A DNA stretch of 64,000 bases from Heterodera schachtii (GCA_023374025.1 SIJG01000040.1:918871-982870), one strand, 5' to 3'; shown: positions 44,901 to 57,807, numbered from the stretch's first letter. Notes: a model not told the origin generated them from the letters alone. Made by a program: numbers and translations.

Positions 44901-47900
44901 TACTCGCACATGAGCAATTGTCATCAAAATTTAACTTTAAGTTCAGCAATTGTTGACCGTTTATGGCAACCATTTGTTTGTTTTGTGGTAATTTCTTAAT
45001 TTTTTTGTTTATTAAGTCCCAAATAGTTAGTGAAGTCGTATTTTTTGTATGAAAAGTATAATTAACTGAAAAAACTCGTAAAAATGGTTAATGGCGACTC
45101 ATACAAAAGGCAACTCGAAATAGGCTTAAGCCTAAGCCTAAAGCTTTGGCCTAGCCTAAGCCATTGTACGAGTGCCATAAAACCATGAAACTATATGTAT
45201 AATATCCGTTAAAAATTTGGAAAAAAAAAACAAGCCAAATGAAAAAAAAATGAATGGGGAAAATGTAAAGAATTTCTTTAGATTTATTAATTGATTTTAT
45301 ATAAAAATAGTTGATTAAAAATTTTCCTTAAATACTTTATAAATTTCAAAAATTATTTATAATTTATTAAATAAAAATTTTCAAACTTTTTAATTTCTTC
45401 TTATTTTTTGAAAATAAAATTATTATTTACATAAAAAATAAACTGCCTATTAAGTCATTTAATATTTTTCCTAAATAAAATTTTAAATGTTTAAAAATAG
45501 AACAGCAAAAAATCGGAACTGCACATTTCGCCTTCGGCAAACACTTTTGTGCTGATTTATCCCAATGGCACTGTGTGGATGAATTTCCGACTGCGAGTTG
45601 AAGGCGAATTAATTTTTTTAATTTGAAAATTAAAAATTAATTAAATTTGAAATTTATTTTAAGTTTTTTAGGCCCATGTTATGTCGACTTAACCCAATAC
45701 CCATTCAATGAGGAAGAATGTGAACTTGTGCTTGAAAGCTATGCTTACAATGCGGCAAATGTTCGGCTTAAATGGCGGGATTGGAATCCTGTAAAATAAT
45801 TAAATATTAATTTAAATTTTAAATATTAAATTAATTTTTTGTGCCAAAACAATTTAAAAAAAAGGTTTTTGAATATCCGTCGAGAACAAAAATGCCAGAT
45901 TTTGTGCTCAGCGAAATTCGTTGGGCAAAACATTCCTTCGTTTATGCAGCTGGAAAATGGGATCAGGTAGAACAAAATGTAAAAATTAAATTCATTTTTT
46001 TTTAAATTAATGACGAAAATCCATCCATTATTTAAAATGGGAAACTTTTTGAAAAACTTTTGCACTTTTTAATGATTTTCGTCACAAAATTCATAATACG
46101 AAATAAAGAATTTTAGAAGAATTTTTTTACCAAAATATGAAATAAAAAATTTTATAGTTCAAAAAAAGCAAACAAAATCCGAGTTTTGGAAAATTTCATC
46201 CCCTAAAAAAGCAAATTAAAACATATTTTAATTAAAGAATAAAATTATATTTGAAATTTTTTTAGTTAACCGTCAATTTTTTCTTGAATCGACAATATGG
46301 AGTGTACATATTTCAAATGTATTTCCCCGTCCAAACCGTAAAAAATTTAAAAATAATATTTAAATTTAAATAAAATTTTTAAAATATTTTAATTTAAATA
46401 ATTATTTTAATTATTCATTTTTATTACAGGCCGTGGCTATGAGTTGGATCCCATTTTTTCTCGACCACCGAAGCCTTCCGGCCCGAATTACACTTGCTGT
46501 CTCCTCATTAATGAGCATCACTTTTCAATATGGAAACATTTTGAAATCACTTCCCCGTGTTAGGTAAAATGGAATTTTATCAAATCAAATAAATTTGGAA
46601 ATATTGGCAAATTGCCAATTCGAAATTTTATATTAAAATAATTTTTTTTTTGAAAAAAAACAGAGTTACATAGAAATTGGAAATTTCAGGAAAAACCGAG
46701 ATTGACCTGGGCCAAAAAACCCGGAGCGGGCTAGCTCGCTATTTTTACTCGGGATCAGAATAGTTGTCGTCAGTGCGCACTGACGACATTACGGTGCGAA
46801 AAAGCACACATAATTAAGGAATGGAAGATGAATTTGAAAATAATTAAGCCTTCGGGGAGGTGTAATTTTTAGGTAGAAAAATGCAGAATTAAGCAAAAGA
46901 AGACACAATTTGTGACAGGTTTGGTAAACATCAAAGTAAAACACCCCCAATACCCTGTCGATAGTGCGCGAAAACTTCGCGCACTGACCACAACTACTCC
47001 CATGTACCCTAATTTTGAAACAATTAGAAGTAAAATTAATTAATTCAATTTTTTTTTTTTTTTTTTTTTTTGCCGAATTCTATTGGAGCTCAGAAATAGT
47101 AGAAATGAAGCTAATTTTTTTGCCTAGAAGCACTGAAAATGGTAAATTTTGATTTGAAATATCACAGAAAAATTCGTTAAAATTGAAAATTGGTTATAAA
47201 TTAATTTGTTTTGAAAATATTTTTTGTTTTCAATTTCTTAAATTAGTTATGTGATGTCAGTGGACGTGTGGATTTTTGCTGGCATTGCTTTCATTGCCGG
47301 CTCATTAATTGAGCTTGCAATTGTTGGCCATTTGCATCGATGCTCGAGAATTCATCGGCTCAGTTCAAGGTGGGCAAATAAATAATTAAAATTAAAAAAT
47401 CAAATAAAAAATTAATTAAAATTAAATTGGAAAAATGAAAAAATTAATTATTATTTTTAAAGACAACGAAATCGTTGTTATTTGCTTGAAGAGCGTGAAC
47501 AAGGCATGGCCACTTCAATGAGCATTCCACAAACGCCATTAGTAAAATAAAATAAATTAATTAAATTTTTAAAATAATTTGCTATTTTATTATTTTTTAA
47601 ATTTCGTATGTTTCGAAAGTGCGTTAAAAGTGATGGAAAAAATTTATTAAAGCTCGGAGTCAAAAGTTATGTGAAAAGAAAATCAACAATTCGTTTTAAA
47701 AAAATGGTTTTAGATTTTTTGATACAAAAATACAGAAAATTATTTTAAAAATAAAAGCAAAAATTCGTATTTTCACAAAAATTAAATCTGTCTACATTTG
47801 AAAAAATCTAAATGTTTCTAATAGAACAAATTTTTGAATTTTATTTATTATTTATAAAATTATTTTTAAAAAATAAATTAATTTAAAAATTTCAGGAAAG

Positions 47901-49077
47901 TGCCGTTTCATTCACAACGCCAACACCGCTGCCAATGGCTGACATACGGCTGAATTCCGCCGCGTATGGCACTTTTTATATGGAACAAATGCGCGAAAAT
48001 GGCACGCAAAATGAAACTAACATTTGGCCAAGAACCAAAAATAGCGTGGAACAAAAAGAAGGATCACTGTACAATGGGGGCATTGAATGGCAACGAAAAA
48101 TCAAGCGAAGAAAGACATCAGCAGTACAACATCAGGTGGTTTTTAATATCAAGTTTTTTTTTTGGGCAAAATGCAAAAATTTCAAAAAAAAAATCTTTCA
48201 AAAAATGCAATTAAGGGTAATTAATACTATGTTTTAGGGCGGTTCTGTAAACCAAATATGAGTTAGTTTATTTACAATCCCGTGCAGGATTTTGCGGGGT
48301 CCAAATCCGGCATTTTTGTAAAATAAGGGATTTTTAGGAATTATGAAATTTTGCGGGATCAATGCCGCAAATTTTGAACTTCCGGTTTCAACTCATAACT
48401 AATCAAGAAAATTTTATAAATTACTTTCCATATTTCATTGAATATAATCTAGAGGGAATAGATTTTCAACCATTTTGGGTAAGCTTATTTCAGGGGTTGT
48501 CTAAATTTTGTACTTTAATAAAAAAACTTGACAACTCAATTTTAAAATAGATTTTAAAATAATGATGTTCCATAAATTTTTCAACGGTATATTTTTGTAA
48601 ATATTAATAAAGTATGTTTTTTAAGAATTTTGAAAGAACGCCGACCAGAATTAATAAGCTTATGAGGTCTGGAACAAAACAAATCAGGAAGCAATTCAGG
48701 CAAACTGTTTATGGGTGAGTTAATTAATTAATTTTTAACAAAAAAAAACAAAAGATCTTAAAGCAGCATTTAAAAAATTTAGCCTCATTAATCTCTCAAA
48801 AAACCACAAAACGAGACTAAAGCCTCACAGTTGGGAAGCTCTGATGATTAATAAACCGATTAAAATGATCAAATTAATTTTCAGTAATTGGTCTGATCCG
48901 GTTTATTGGGATGAACGCGCGAGAATTTATTTCCCAATAGCTTATATGGGTAAAATGAATTTTATTTTTGAATTAAAAGTAAATTAATTTTAAAATTAAG
49001 TGTTCAATATTGCTTATTGGTCCTATTATGTGGGATTCCACAAATTTTTGCGGCCATGGATGTTGGCCAACAAATGA
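41930..49077 (+). CDS. Cys-loop ligand-gated anion channel subunit
   Basis: 15 exons: 41930-42116, 42555-42685, 42728-42753, 44843-44987, 45501-45603, 45672-45790, 45865-45966, 46266-46337, 46430-46563, 47247-47369, 47463-47541, 47896-48135, 48626-48714, 48885-48949 and 49001-49077. They sum to 1692 nt, 563 residues, with the frame kept throughout. The extracellular domain includes [20 protein letters not shown] and TFYDVSET. The Cys loop is C200 ([15 protein letters not shown]) to C214, with 13 residues between. M1 is about 284-306. PAR (312-314) before M2 is typical of anion-selective GABA/glycine/glutamate-type subunits. M2 is about 315-333, M3 about 346-370, then a 160-residue cytoplasmic loop and M4 about 530-550. 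The agonist cannot be told. No signal peptide is seen; an acceptor-like TTTTTAAG lies 5 bases before the ATG, so an upstream exon or a trans-splice site is likely. Intron 5 is GC-AG. Confidence 0.92.
43190..44420. repeat. Diverged direct repeats in the long intron of the channel gene
   Basis: Two blocks recur inside the 2.1-kb intron 3. GGGAAGAGAAACAGAGCATT begins a block of about 70 bases at 43535 and 44331. A second block (CTCTGCAC..TTTCTGTAAAAAA) is seen at about 43235-43335 and 44190-44275. They look like two diverged copies of one inserted sequence, which would explain the unusual length of this intron. Confidence 0.6.
44608..44776. mobile_element. Small MITE with TACCGTATAT ends
   Basis: 169 bp between TACCGTATAT (44608-44617) and ATATACGGTA (44767-44776), perfect 10-bp inverted ends. 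The interior is rich in GGGGGAT / ATCCCCC blocks that pair with each other. It lies inside intron 3 of the channel gene. No clear target duplication. Confidence 0.65.
46766..46985. repeat. Two strong hairpins in intron 9 of the channel gene
   Basis: 46766-46787 is a perfect 22-base palindrome centred on AGTGCGCACT. 46963-46985 has 10-base arms AGTGCGCGAA / TTCGCGCACT with a 3-base loop. Both share the word AGTGCGC and are GC-rich against an AT-rich background, so they may be the ends of one inserted element of about 220 bases. Confidence 0.6.
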
Positions 49078-49734
49078 ATGGAATTGCGGCGGAAATTTAA
49101 AAATAATTAACTAATTTTAAATTCGAATTTGGAACAACGAATGAATTAAATTGTGTTGGAAATTAATGGAATAAAAATATTCAAACTAATTAAATTAAAA
49201 AATAATAAAATATTTAATTAAATGAAAAAATAATTTATGACAAAAAATAATTGTGTTTCATTTGTTTTTTAATTTAATTAATAGTTAATAAATTAATTTT
49301 GTATTTTCATGATAATTAAATGAAAAAAAATTTATGACTAAAAATGATTGTGATTCATGCCGCTTTTAAGGGCATTACATCTTTGTATGTACAACTAGAA
49401 TGTGATATTTTGTGTTTAATTTAAATTAATAATTGATTGATTAGTCATGGTAATTAAAATAATTGAGTCTTATTATATAAAATAAATTTAAATGAATAAT
49501 CAAAAAAATGAAAATTATTCTGTATAATTAATTAATTCGTAATTAATTACTAATCTTAAATAAATAATGATGAACAATATGAATTGAATTTAATTGATAA
49601 TAAATTAAAATATTATTAGTATTGTGATTAATAATTATTATTAAATTAATAATTAATATAAATGAATGGGTGGGAAACGAAATTAAAAAATTTTAAGCAT
49701 TTTTGCCCGTAATTTCAAAATTTCTTTTCTTTTA
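49078..49734. other. AT-rich DNA after the channel gene
   Basis: AATAAA at 49170-49175 is a probable poly(A) signal of the channel gene. The rest is very AT-rich, with TTAATTAATT-type words, and is partly repeated at 50690-50940. Confidence 0.5.
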
Positions 49735-50405
49735 TTAGCATTAAAAAAAGTTGCTTTAAAGTGAAAATAAAGCATTTTCACTCACATACCAGCGGAGAGC
49801 GAAGAATGTCGCCACAAAAGCAAAGAACACTGGGGCAGAGAAGCAAAGAGATGTGGGATAAGGCAAAATAGTGCGTAATTTTCAGGACAGAGAAATAGAG
49901 CAAAAATGAAATTGACAGGGAAAAGAAAAAGATCCCGCAGAAATAGTATAGACAAATCTTTGTTTCTTTGTCCCTCTTTTCAACCCATCCCTTTTCTGGA
50001 CCAAAATTGACGAATATAATATATAAAGAAAATGCACATCGCTTCCGTTGTGCTTTGGGATGTGGTGGACATCGAGCGGAGACTGAGCACGGCACTGCTG
50101 GGACATTGGCACGGGCGCAATTTCAAAATTTGAAATTGAAAGAATGGATTTTCGAATCCAAAATCCTGGCCTGCGGGCATGAAAAAATTCAAGCAAGAGC
50201 AAGGATAAAGCCCGTTGGAGGAAGACTTGGCAAAAAAGTCGATGGAGGGATGTGCCGGGCTTTAAAAAGATTGTGCACATCGTGGAGGATGGAGGTTATC
50301 GGTGATGAACTTGCCCAGTGTCATGGACCAGCGATTTAAAGGCCGATTTTCTCAGTTGATGAGGCGCCCAAAGCACCCAATTTTTTTAATTAGGGGTACG
50401 GTAAT
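49735..50405. repeat. Non-coding tandem repeat, unit A
   Basis: About 670 bases clearly related to 50945-51645, and distinctly GC-richer than the flanks. It opens with a hairpin, AGTGAAAAT / ATTTTCACT with a 5-base loop (49760-49782), followed by CCAGCGGAGAGCGAAGAATG, and later contains GGAAGACTTGGCAAAAAAGTC. Long open frames exist on both strands, but indels between the two units change their frames, so protein coding is unlikely. It could be a structured RNA, a SINE-like element or an old satellite unit. Confidence 0.6.
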
Positions 50406-50944
50406 TATTAGTAAATTGTTTGTTTTTTAAAATCGAAATCTTCCTCAAATGAATGGCAATTTGCACAAAAAAAGCTAAAAAAAAAAAATTTATGAGAAAT
50501 TTAAAGAGACAAAAATAGATTTTAAAGATTTATAATTAATTAATTACTCCAAATTTACGCATAAAAACTAAAAAATAATTAAATGATCGGTAAAAGTAAT
50601 TAAATTAATTGATTATTATATAAATATGATAAATATCATGTGAATCTTAAATAATTAATTTAGATTAACATAAATTATTTGAATAAACAAAATAAAAAGA
50701 TTTGCATTTTAATTATGATTAATTAATTAATAATTATATCAAATGGTTACTAAATTATTGAGGAATTATATAAAATAAATTTAAATGAAAAAAGAATAAA
50801 AATTTTGTAGTATCATAATTAATTAATTTAATTACTGAATAAAAGTAATTAGATCAAACTTTATATAAATTATGGATGAGCGAGCAAAGATTAAAATTTT
50901 TTGAGAATTTTTTGCCTATAATTTGCAAAATTTCATTGATTGTA

Positions 50945-51645
50945 CATTAGCATTAAAAAAGTTGCTTTAAAGTGAAAATAAAGCATTTTCACTCTCACAC
51001 CAGAGCGGAGAGCGAAGAATGTCGCCACAAAAGCAAAGAACACTGGGGCAGAGAAGCAAAGAAATGTGGGATAAAGCAAAATAGTGCACAATTTTCAGGA
51101 CAGACAAATAGAGCAAAAACGGAATGGACAGGGAAAAGAAAAAAATCCCATAGAAATAGAATAGGCAAATCTTTGTTTCTTTGTCACTCTTTTCAACCCA
51201 TCCCTTTTCTGGAAGAAAATTGAGGAATACAATATATAAAGGAAGGATTTATATCTGATGGTGTGCTTCGGGATGTTGGAAAACGAGCGGAGACTGAGCA
51301 CGGCACAGCTGGGACAGAAGAGGCACGGGCGCAATTTTCAAGATTTAAGAAGAATTTTCGAATTCACAGAAAAAGCTAATGCCTGCGGGCACCATACAAT
51401 TCAATCAAGCTTCGGCTTAAAAGCCCGAGGAGGAAGACTTGGCAAAAAAGTCGGCGGAGGGATGTGCCGGGCGGCTTTAAAAGCACATCGCGCGGGAGGA
51501 TGGAGGAAAACTGATCAGTGTGAGTGATCGGTGATGAACTGCCCAAAGTGTCGTTTGGACCAGCGATTTGAAAGAGGCCGATTTTCTCAGTCGATGAAGC
51601 GCCCAAAGCACCCAATTTTTTTAAATTAGGGTACGGTAGTTAATT
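50945..51645. repeat. Non-coding tandem repeat, unit B
   Basis: Second copy, about 1.2 kb downstream of unit A in the same direction, with the same hairpin at 50971-50993. Small indels and substitutions are scattered throughout, with the best conservation at the 5' hairpin block and in the middle (TTTGTTTCTTTGTC...TTTTCAACCCATCCCTTTT). The AT-rich spacer between the units also has partners before unit A. Confidence 0.6.
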
Positions 51646-52535
51646 AGTAAATTGCTAATTATTTTTTAAAATAGAAATATTTCTCGCTCGAATAAATGGC
51701 AATTTGCACAAAAAAGTGCTAAAAAAAATTTAGGTAACTTTAAAAAGGGACAAAAAAATAGTTATGGAAAAATAAAAGATTTAATAAAATAACAATTAAT
51801 TACTTCAAATTGACCGTATAAAAAGTAAAACTTTTTCAATTAAAGCTAATTACAATGGCACTGTTACAAAAAAATATTAAAACTTAAAACGTATACAAAA
51901 ACTATAATAAAAAAAACTAGTTAAAAATAATTTAGAACATTAACAAATTCAAAAAATAAAAAATATAAAACTTGAAATTTAGGGAAAGTAAATTAATATT
52001 CAAAATTTTTAATTTAAGATTTTTCAAACCATCGATGTTCAAATAAATAATTTCTCAGAATTCTTTTTGCAAATTGCAAAGATTTTTTTTGTTAATTGGT
52101 GAATCATCATTTTGGTCGTCAGATTATGAACAAAAAAAAAGCGAGTTTAAAGTAACTGGTGAGTAATATTTTATTCCATATAAAAGCAATTAGTTTAACA
52201 TTTTCATCACCACTTATTCCTTCGGTTAAAAATAATTAATTAATTAGTTAATTACTCTAATCGTTTCTTGCGATTACCATTCAATCTCTAATGTGTTAAA
52301 TTAGTAGTGTTTCATAAAATTATCAATTAAATCTTTAACATTAGAATAATTTAGAGTTTTCGAAATTTTGAGCGAATAAATAACACATTAACTCCTTTTT
52401 AATATATATTTTAATTGACTAGATTTTAATAATTAATCCCAATTACCTATGTGATTTTCCCTTTAATATAAAAGAGAATTAAATAATTATTTTTAAAACT
52501 AAATTTAAATATACTTCTATCAAGATAAAAAAAAA
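51646..52535. other. AT-rich 5' flank of the His/Lys-rich secreted gene
   Basis: No coding or repeat signal of note. The last 200 bases should hold the promoter, but no clear TATA box was seen. Confidence 0.4.
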
Positions 52536-53612
52536 ATGCTTGCAAGCCGACCGTGCCAACTGCTGCTGCTGATTTTGGCATCTGCTCATTTTTTGCAAGC
52601 GGAATCAAAAATTGGTAAAATGAATTCAAATTTCAAATACTTTTGCAATTTTTTTCTATTTTTAATTATTAATATTTTCAATTTTTATAAAATTATTAAT
52701 TTCAGATGTTCAAGTCAATAATGATCCTCAAAAAACGGCTTCATCATATGGTGTTGATGAAGATCATCGTAATGTTGTTGTGAATGTTAAGCATCACCAT
52801 AATTATGACGAGCGAGATGAAGCCACGACCGCAAAAAGTAATTAAAAATAAATTAATAATAATTTTCGGAATTAAAAAATTAATTTTCTTTTAGGTGAAA
52901 AAGTGTACAACGCAAAATCGACCGCCTCTTCCTCATCATCAGCATCTTCGGAAGAAAAAAATGGGCACAAACGACACAAATTTGTCTTGGTCCAGCATGG
53001 TAAATTCATTTTTAAATACAAAATTTAAATTGAATTTAAAATAAAATAAAATATAAATTTGCTTTAACAATTTAAATAATAATTAAAAATTAAATAAATA
53101 TGATTGACACTTGTGAGTGTTTAACCTATTTTAGATGTGAACGGCAGAAAGAAGCACGTATTGCTTAAAGTGAGAGGTCACCGATTGGTGGAATTGTACC
53201 GCGGTAAGGAAATTTAATTTTAATTAATTTAATTTAAATTAATAAATTTTTAATTTAGAAAGAGACGGAAAACATGGACTCAAAAAACATTTGCTGCTTA
53301 AAGTTAAAACACCACACCACCATCGCAAATACATTCAAGATGAATATGGTAATTAATATTCAGTAAATTTCGGGTTGAAATTTAAATAATTAAAATAAAA
53401 ATTTAAATTACGAAAAAAATTTTTTTAATTAAAAATTCAATAACATAAATAATTTTAAGTGAAAAAAGATGAGAAAAATGACGACGACCCTAAAAAGAAA
53501 GTGTCAGTGCGAGTTCACACTTCACGTGAAGGTGGCATAATTTTATTTTGTAAAAAAAAAAAAAAAAACAATTAATTATTTTACAGACTCGCGCGACAAT
53601 GACGATAATTAA
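52536..53612 (+). CDS. Secreted His/Lys-rich protein built from phase-1 exons
   Basis: Seven exons: 52536-52614, 52706-52837, 52895-52999, 53135-53203, 53259-53348, 53460-53531 and 53587-53612. They sum to 573 nt, 190 residues, and all six introns are phase 1 with GT/AG. Residues 1-22 are a signal peptide (MLASRPCQLLLLILASAHFL..). The rest is charged and hydrophilic without cysteines: a His cluster (VKHHHNYDERDE), a Ser run, then three related basic units, HKRHKFVLVQ, GRKKHVLLKVRGH and LKKHLLLKVKTPHHH, each ending near an exon border, and an Asp/Lys tail. The repeated KHxLLKV core coded by separate symmetrical exons suggests exon duplication. I do not recognise a family. His/Lys content would suit metal, acid or nucleic acid binding outside the cell. 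As a small secreted non-Cys protein it could be an effector, but that is only inference. Confidence 0.8.
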
Positions 53613-56600
53613 GAAATGTTCCGAAGATGATAATGAAAAAAGTTGATCGAATTGAATTTTTTAAATGTTTATCTACATTGTTTTGGATAAAATTATTTAC
53701 AAAAATTTTATTTTTCTATAGACGAAATAATGAGAAAAATTAGGAATTAGTGCAGAAATTATTAGTTAAAAATTGCTAAATATGGACACAAAAAATTTTG
53801 CAATTTTTAAGCAATTTTAAAACCTTAAGAAATTCTCATGAAAAATTTCGCACAAAATTTTATTTCCATTTTAATATTGAAATAATTAGCACAAAATTTG
53901 CACCAAATTTAATTGAAATAAATGATCAATTTGCTATACAAAAATCCATTCAATTTTTGAATATTTCTTTTTTGTACGATTGGCACTCAATTTTTTGGCA
54001 TTTTTCTTTCTATTTTATGTCTTTCTTTCTTCATGTTGAATTTCCTTTTCTGCATTTATTCATTTGTCATTAATTCTATGAAATTTTTAAAGTTGGTCAA
54101 ATAAGTAAGATTTTATTTTTAATATTAAATTGTAAAAAAATCTTCGAATTTTCACAAATTAAAATTAATTTATTTTTATTTTTCAATATCTCTCCCAGAT
54201 TGACTATAAAACTTCACCAACATTGTCGAGAAATTGTTTTGATGTTGAGCAAACAATTTTGGACATTCACAACACTCAAACAGTCCGACAAACGACTCAG
54301 AGATTTTAGGTGGTCAATTGTCCACAATTTAATCTCTTAAGCTAACAATTTAACTTTGGGACCATTTATTATTCAGCAAAAGAATTTCTTTGACAATTTT
54401 AAATGATTTATTTAAATTTTAATATAATTTTTAAATAATTTATTTAAATTTTAATACAATTTTTAAATAATTTATTTAAATTTTTAATTTTAATAAAAGG
54501 CGGATTTAATGAAAAAAAAAATCCAAATTTAATATGCTACTCATTAAGGATGTTCTTAGCGTTTTTTTTTGTCGGCGTTTTGCGCATATTTTGGATTTTT
54601 GAAATTTTAATTTAAAAAAAATTACAACGAAAAATCCACATCCAAATGTAATTTTTTTTTCAAAAAATGCACCCTTAAAGTTCAAAAGATTTGAATTTCT
54701 TTTGTATAGCAAAATTTTTTACAAAATCATTTGGTTTTGTCTATATTTTCACTAGCATATATTTTTTTAATTTTAATAAATCGTAATTCATTAATTTTAT
54801 CCAAATCCAATTTTCCACTCAATTAAATGAATTTTAATTTTAATTTTTTCGTTTTAAATAAATTTTAAATTAATTTATTTCGATTTTTTAAATAATAAAA
54901 TATTTTTTCTCAAATTTTGTTGACACAATTTGTGGAAAGGAATTTTTTGCATATTTTTAATTTTCTCATCCCTCCCACCCTGTAACCTTCAAAAAGAGAA
55001 TGTTTTCTTCTCACACTTTGGCTGTCAAAAATTGTGCGCGAAAATAATGCATATTTTTCTATCCAAAAATTTATATTGGATTTTTATTATTATTTATCCT
55101 TATAAATTACTTATTATTTTTAATGTATATCAAATTTTGAAAATTTGTCTAATTTAAATATATTTAACTTAATAACTAATATTATAATCTAATTGACGCT
55201 TTATAAACAGTTTTTTTATATTATAAATTGCCTATAATTAAATTAAATTAATTTTAATAATATTAATTTTAAATAAATAAATAATCTAAATAAATAAATA
55301 ATAATAATAATAAACTCAAGAACCAATGATCAAAATTTTACAAAAAAAAAAAAATTATTCTCATGGAATAAAGGAATCGGAGCTGAACAAAAAAAAACCA
55401 AAAATCCGGAACTGAAAAGATAACGAGAATTATTTTCGGAACAAAAACTGTGTGTCTGATCGGAGAAATCGGATTATTTACAGCCGATCAAAATCACTCA
55501 TTTTTGGGATGGACGACGGACATTTCATTTTCATTCTCACTAATTCAATTATATTGAGAAAGTCACAACCAACACTTTATGTACTTCATTCATCTTTCAT
55601 TTTCCGATAATTTGCATAAAAATGAAATTTTATTTTTAGTTTAAAAAAAATTAATTAATTTTTTATGGAATCAATGAGATATTTTTCGATATACCTAATT
55701 AATTAATGAGCGATTATATTCCTAATTTTGCTTAATGCTACATAATTTTTGGATTGAAATTCAATGCAAAATTAATGGAAACGAATTTTTTTAATTCAAA
55801 AATATTTAATATTTCGAATTTTTTTAAAACTATTCAAAACAAAAAATAAAATCGTAAAATTCAAAAATAAAACCGAAATTTTTCATCTTATTTTCTTCCT
55901 TTTCATCCCACTTAATTATGCTAATTAATTATATGCCAATATATACCAAAAAGTATAAACAAATTGCGAAAATTAATTATTAATAAATTAACTAATTAAT
56001 AAAAAGCAAAATTTTCTTTTTCTCTCATTTTCTTCCTTTTCATTCCACTTAATTAGGCTAATTAATTTTATGCCCCATTAAGCCCCCGGATATAATGGAT
56101 ATGCTATCGATGGCGGGGATAAAACATGTTTTCTGGAATAAGATCAAATGCATCAGCCAGCAGCAGGCATCAAAACAAATTTTATCGCAAAGTTCCATCT
56201 TTAATATCCGCTTTACCTTTGTATTTCTCTATTCGTACTTGCAAATGACCCCCACTCTGACCAATTAAATTAGCAAATTAAGTAGAATAAAATTTTATAT
56301 AAAAAAAGTTAATTTAATATTACTTTCCTTCCGCTATTATTTTACTTATTTTGTCATCAATTAATTTTAGATTTTATAAAATTTCTTAAAATTTCCAAGT
56401 TCAATTTCGATCAAAAAATGGCTATTCAAAAAACTCAACTTTAATTAATGTGGAAAAAAAGAAATTTTTAATTAGCCTTTCATATTAAAAAATCAGATTC
56501 CTTAAAAATCGCCAATTCAAAAATTTGGGGTTTTTGCACAATATACCCTTAAAATGGTATTCAAAATCACAAAAAAACCTTTTAAAATATAAATTTCTAA

Positions 56601-57807
56601 ATTTTAAATGAATTTTCTAATAAATAAAAAAGATTCTATCTATTTTTTTATTATTTCCTATTTATTTTTAGACATTTCTATCAATTATGTGCAATTTTTT
56701 TTGTCTAAAAATGGAATCAAATTAATCAAAAAATTTTTTTTTCATTTTCCCGTCCACATCAATTTTTAAAAATGTTTCCTATTATTAATTCTGCATTCAC
56801 ATCACAACAAACATATAATAATAATAACACCACCCCCATCTTTGACCATTTTTCGTCGATCGGTCCGCGCGCCGATCATTTCGCCGGCGGGCGATTATTA
56901 TTTCTCGAAAGTGTCACATTTTGCATAATATTACCAATTTTAATGTGCCTCACAGCAAATATACATATTCATAATAATAATATTAATAATTTGTGAGTCA
57001 TCATAATACCAAATAATAGCAACAACAATAATCGCTGCGCCTCGTCGTCGAGATCCGATCTCGACGAGGCAATTGACCCGATTGGACGGGGCGGGGGGGG
57101 GGGGGGGATGAGACGACGCGACGCCGCCCGATTTTATCCCATAAAATTTTGCAAAATATTTGCACGACCTAAACTTTGTTGGGCTACATATTTATTATGT
57201 TGGGTTGGGGCATTTTTATTGGGATGGATAAAACTCGTTTTGTATGGGAAAGTTTTGAATTTTTAATTATGGGAAATTTTTTATGTTTTTTTAAATTATT
57301 TAATAAAGTTTTTAGTGTATTTTCGTAGAAAACTCAAGAATTTTTCATTTAAAATATTTTAAAACCACATAACACATACAAGTTTAACGAATAGCCTTAA
57401 GAAAATGGTGTATATTTTCTATAATTTTTTCATTTAAAATTTTTTAATTTTTCGGGTTTTGAGGGGGAGAGGGCCACTCTAAGCCCCCCTGTAAGAAAAC
57501 GATGTACTTTTCTAAAACTCTTTCCCATTTTTCATTAGTTTTTTTAAATTTTCGGGAATTTCAATATTTTAAATTATTCCGCTGGTTCATAGGTACATTT
57601 TACCCATGGCGCGTCGGCGGACGGCAAAGACTGCTGGCGGTGGGGCGCGATGGAATGAATGGGGCGAGGGGGTAGTCGTGTTTCGTAAATTCCGTTAAAA
57701 TGCATGCTTTTTAAAATTTCAAAAAAATTCCGTTAATTTTCAATAAAATGATAAGCAAACACTTACAGCCAGCCACACCAACAAATACCAAGAAAGTTTT
57801 TTTTGTT
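53613..57807. other. Long AT-rich intergenic region
   Basis: No gene could be supported. A 36-codon frame at 54200-54310 after a CAG (reading IDYKTSPTLSRNCFDVEQTI...) is isolated. Imperfect TTTAAATAATTTATTTAAATTT repeats lie at 54410-54490 and ATA/TAA microsatellite at 55270-55315. A GC-rich island at 56845-57130 has a G run (57090-57107) and an inverted repeat. A patch at 56090-56250 is less AT-rich and may be regulatory. Confidence 0.5.
57040..57069. repeat. GC-rich inverted repeat in an island
   Basis: CCTCGTCG...CGACGAGG arms with AGATC/GATCT inside, giving a strong 30-base hairpin apart from three unpaired bases. It lies in a local GC-rich island in AT-rich DNA. It could be a regulatory palindrome or part of an unrecognised element. 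Confidence 0.5.

Noticed and set aside
49968..50339. 123-codon plus-strand and 132-codon minus-strand frames in repeat unit A
   Set aside because: Unit B has indels that break both frames, so selection for protein is not apparent.
54200..54310. Isolated 36-codon frame after a CAG
   Set aside because: No upstream or downstream exon, no recognisable motif, and length within chance expectation.
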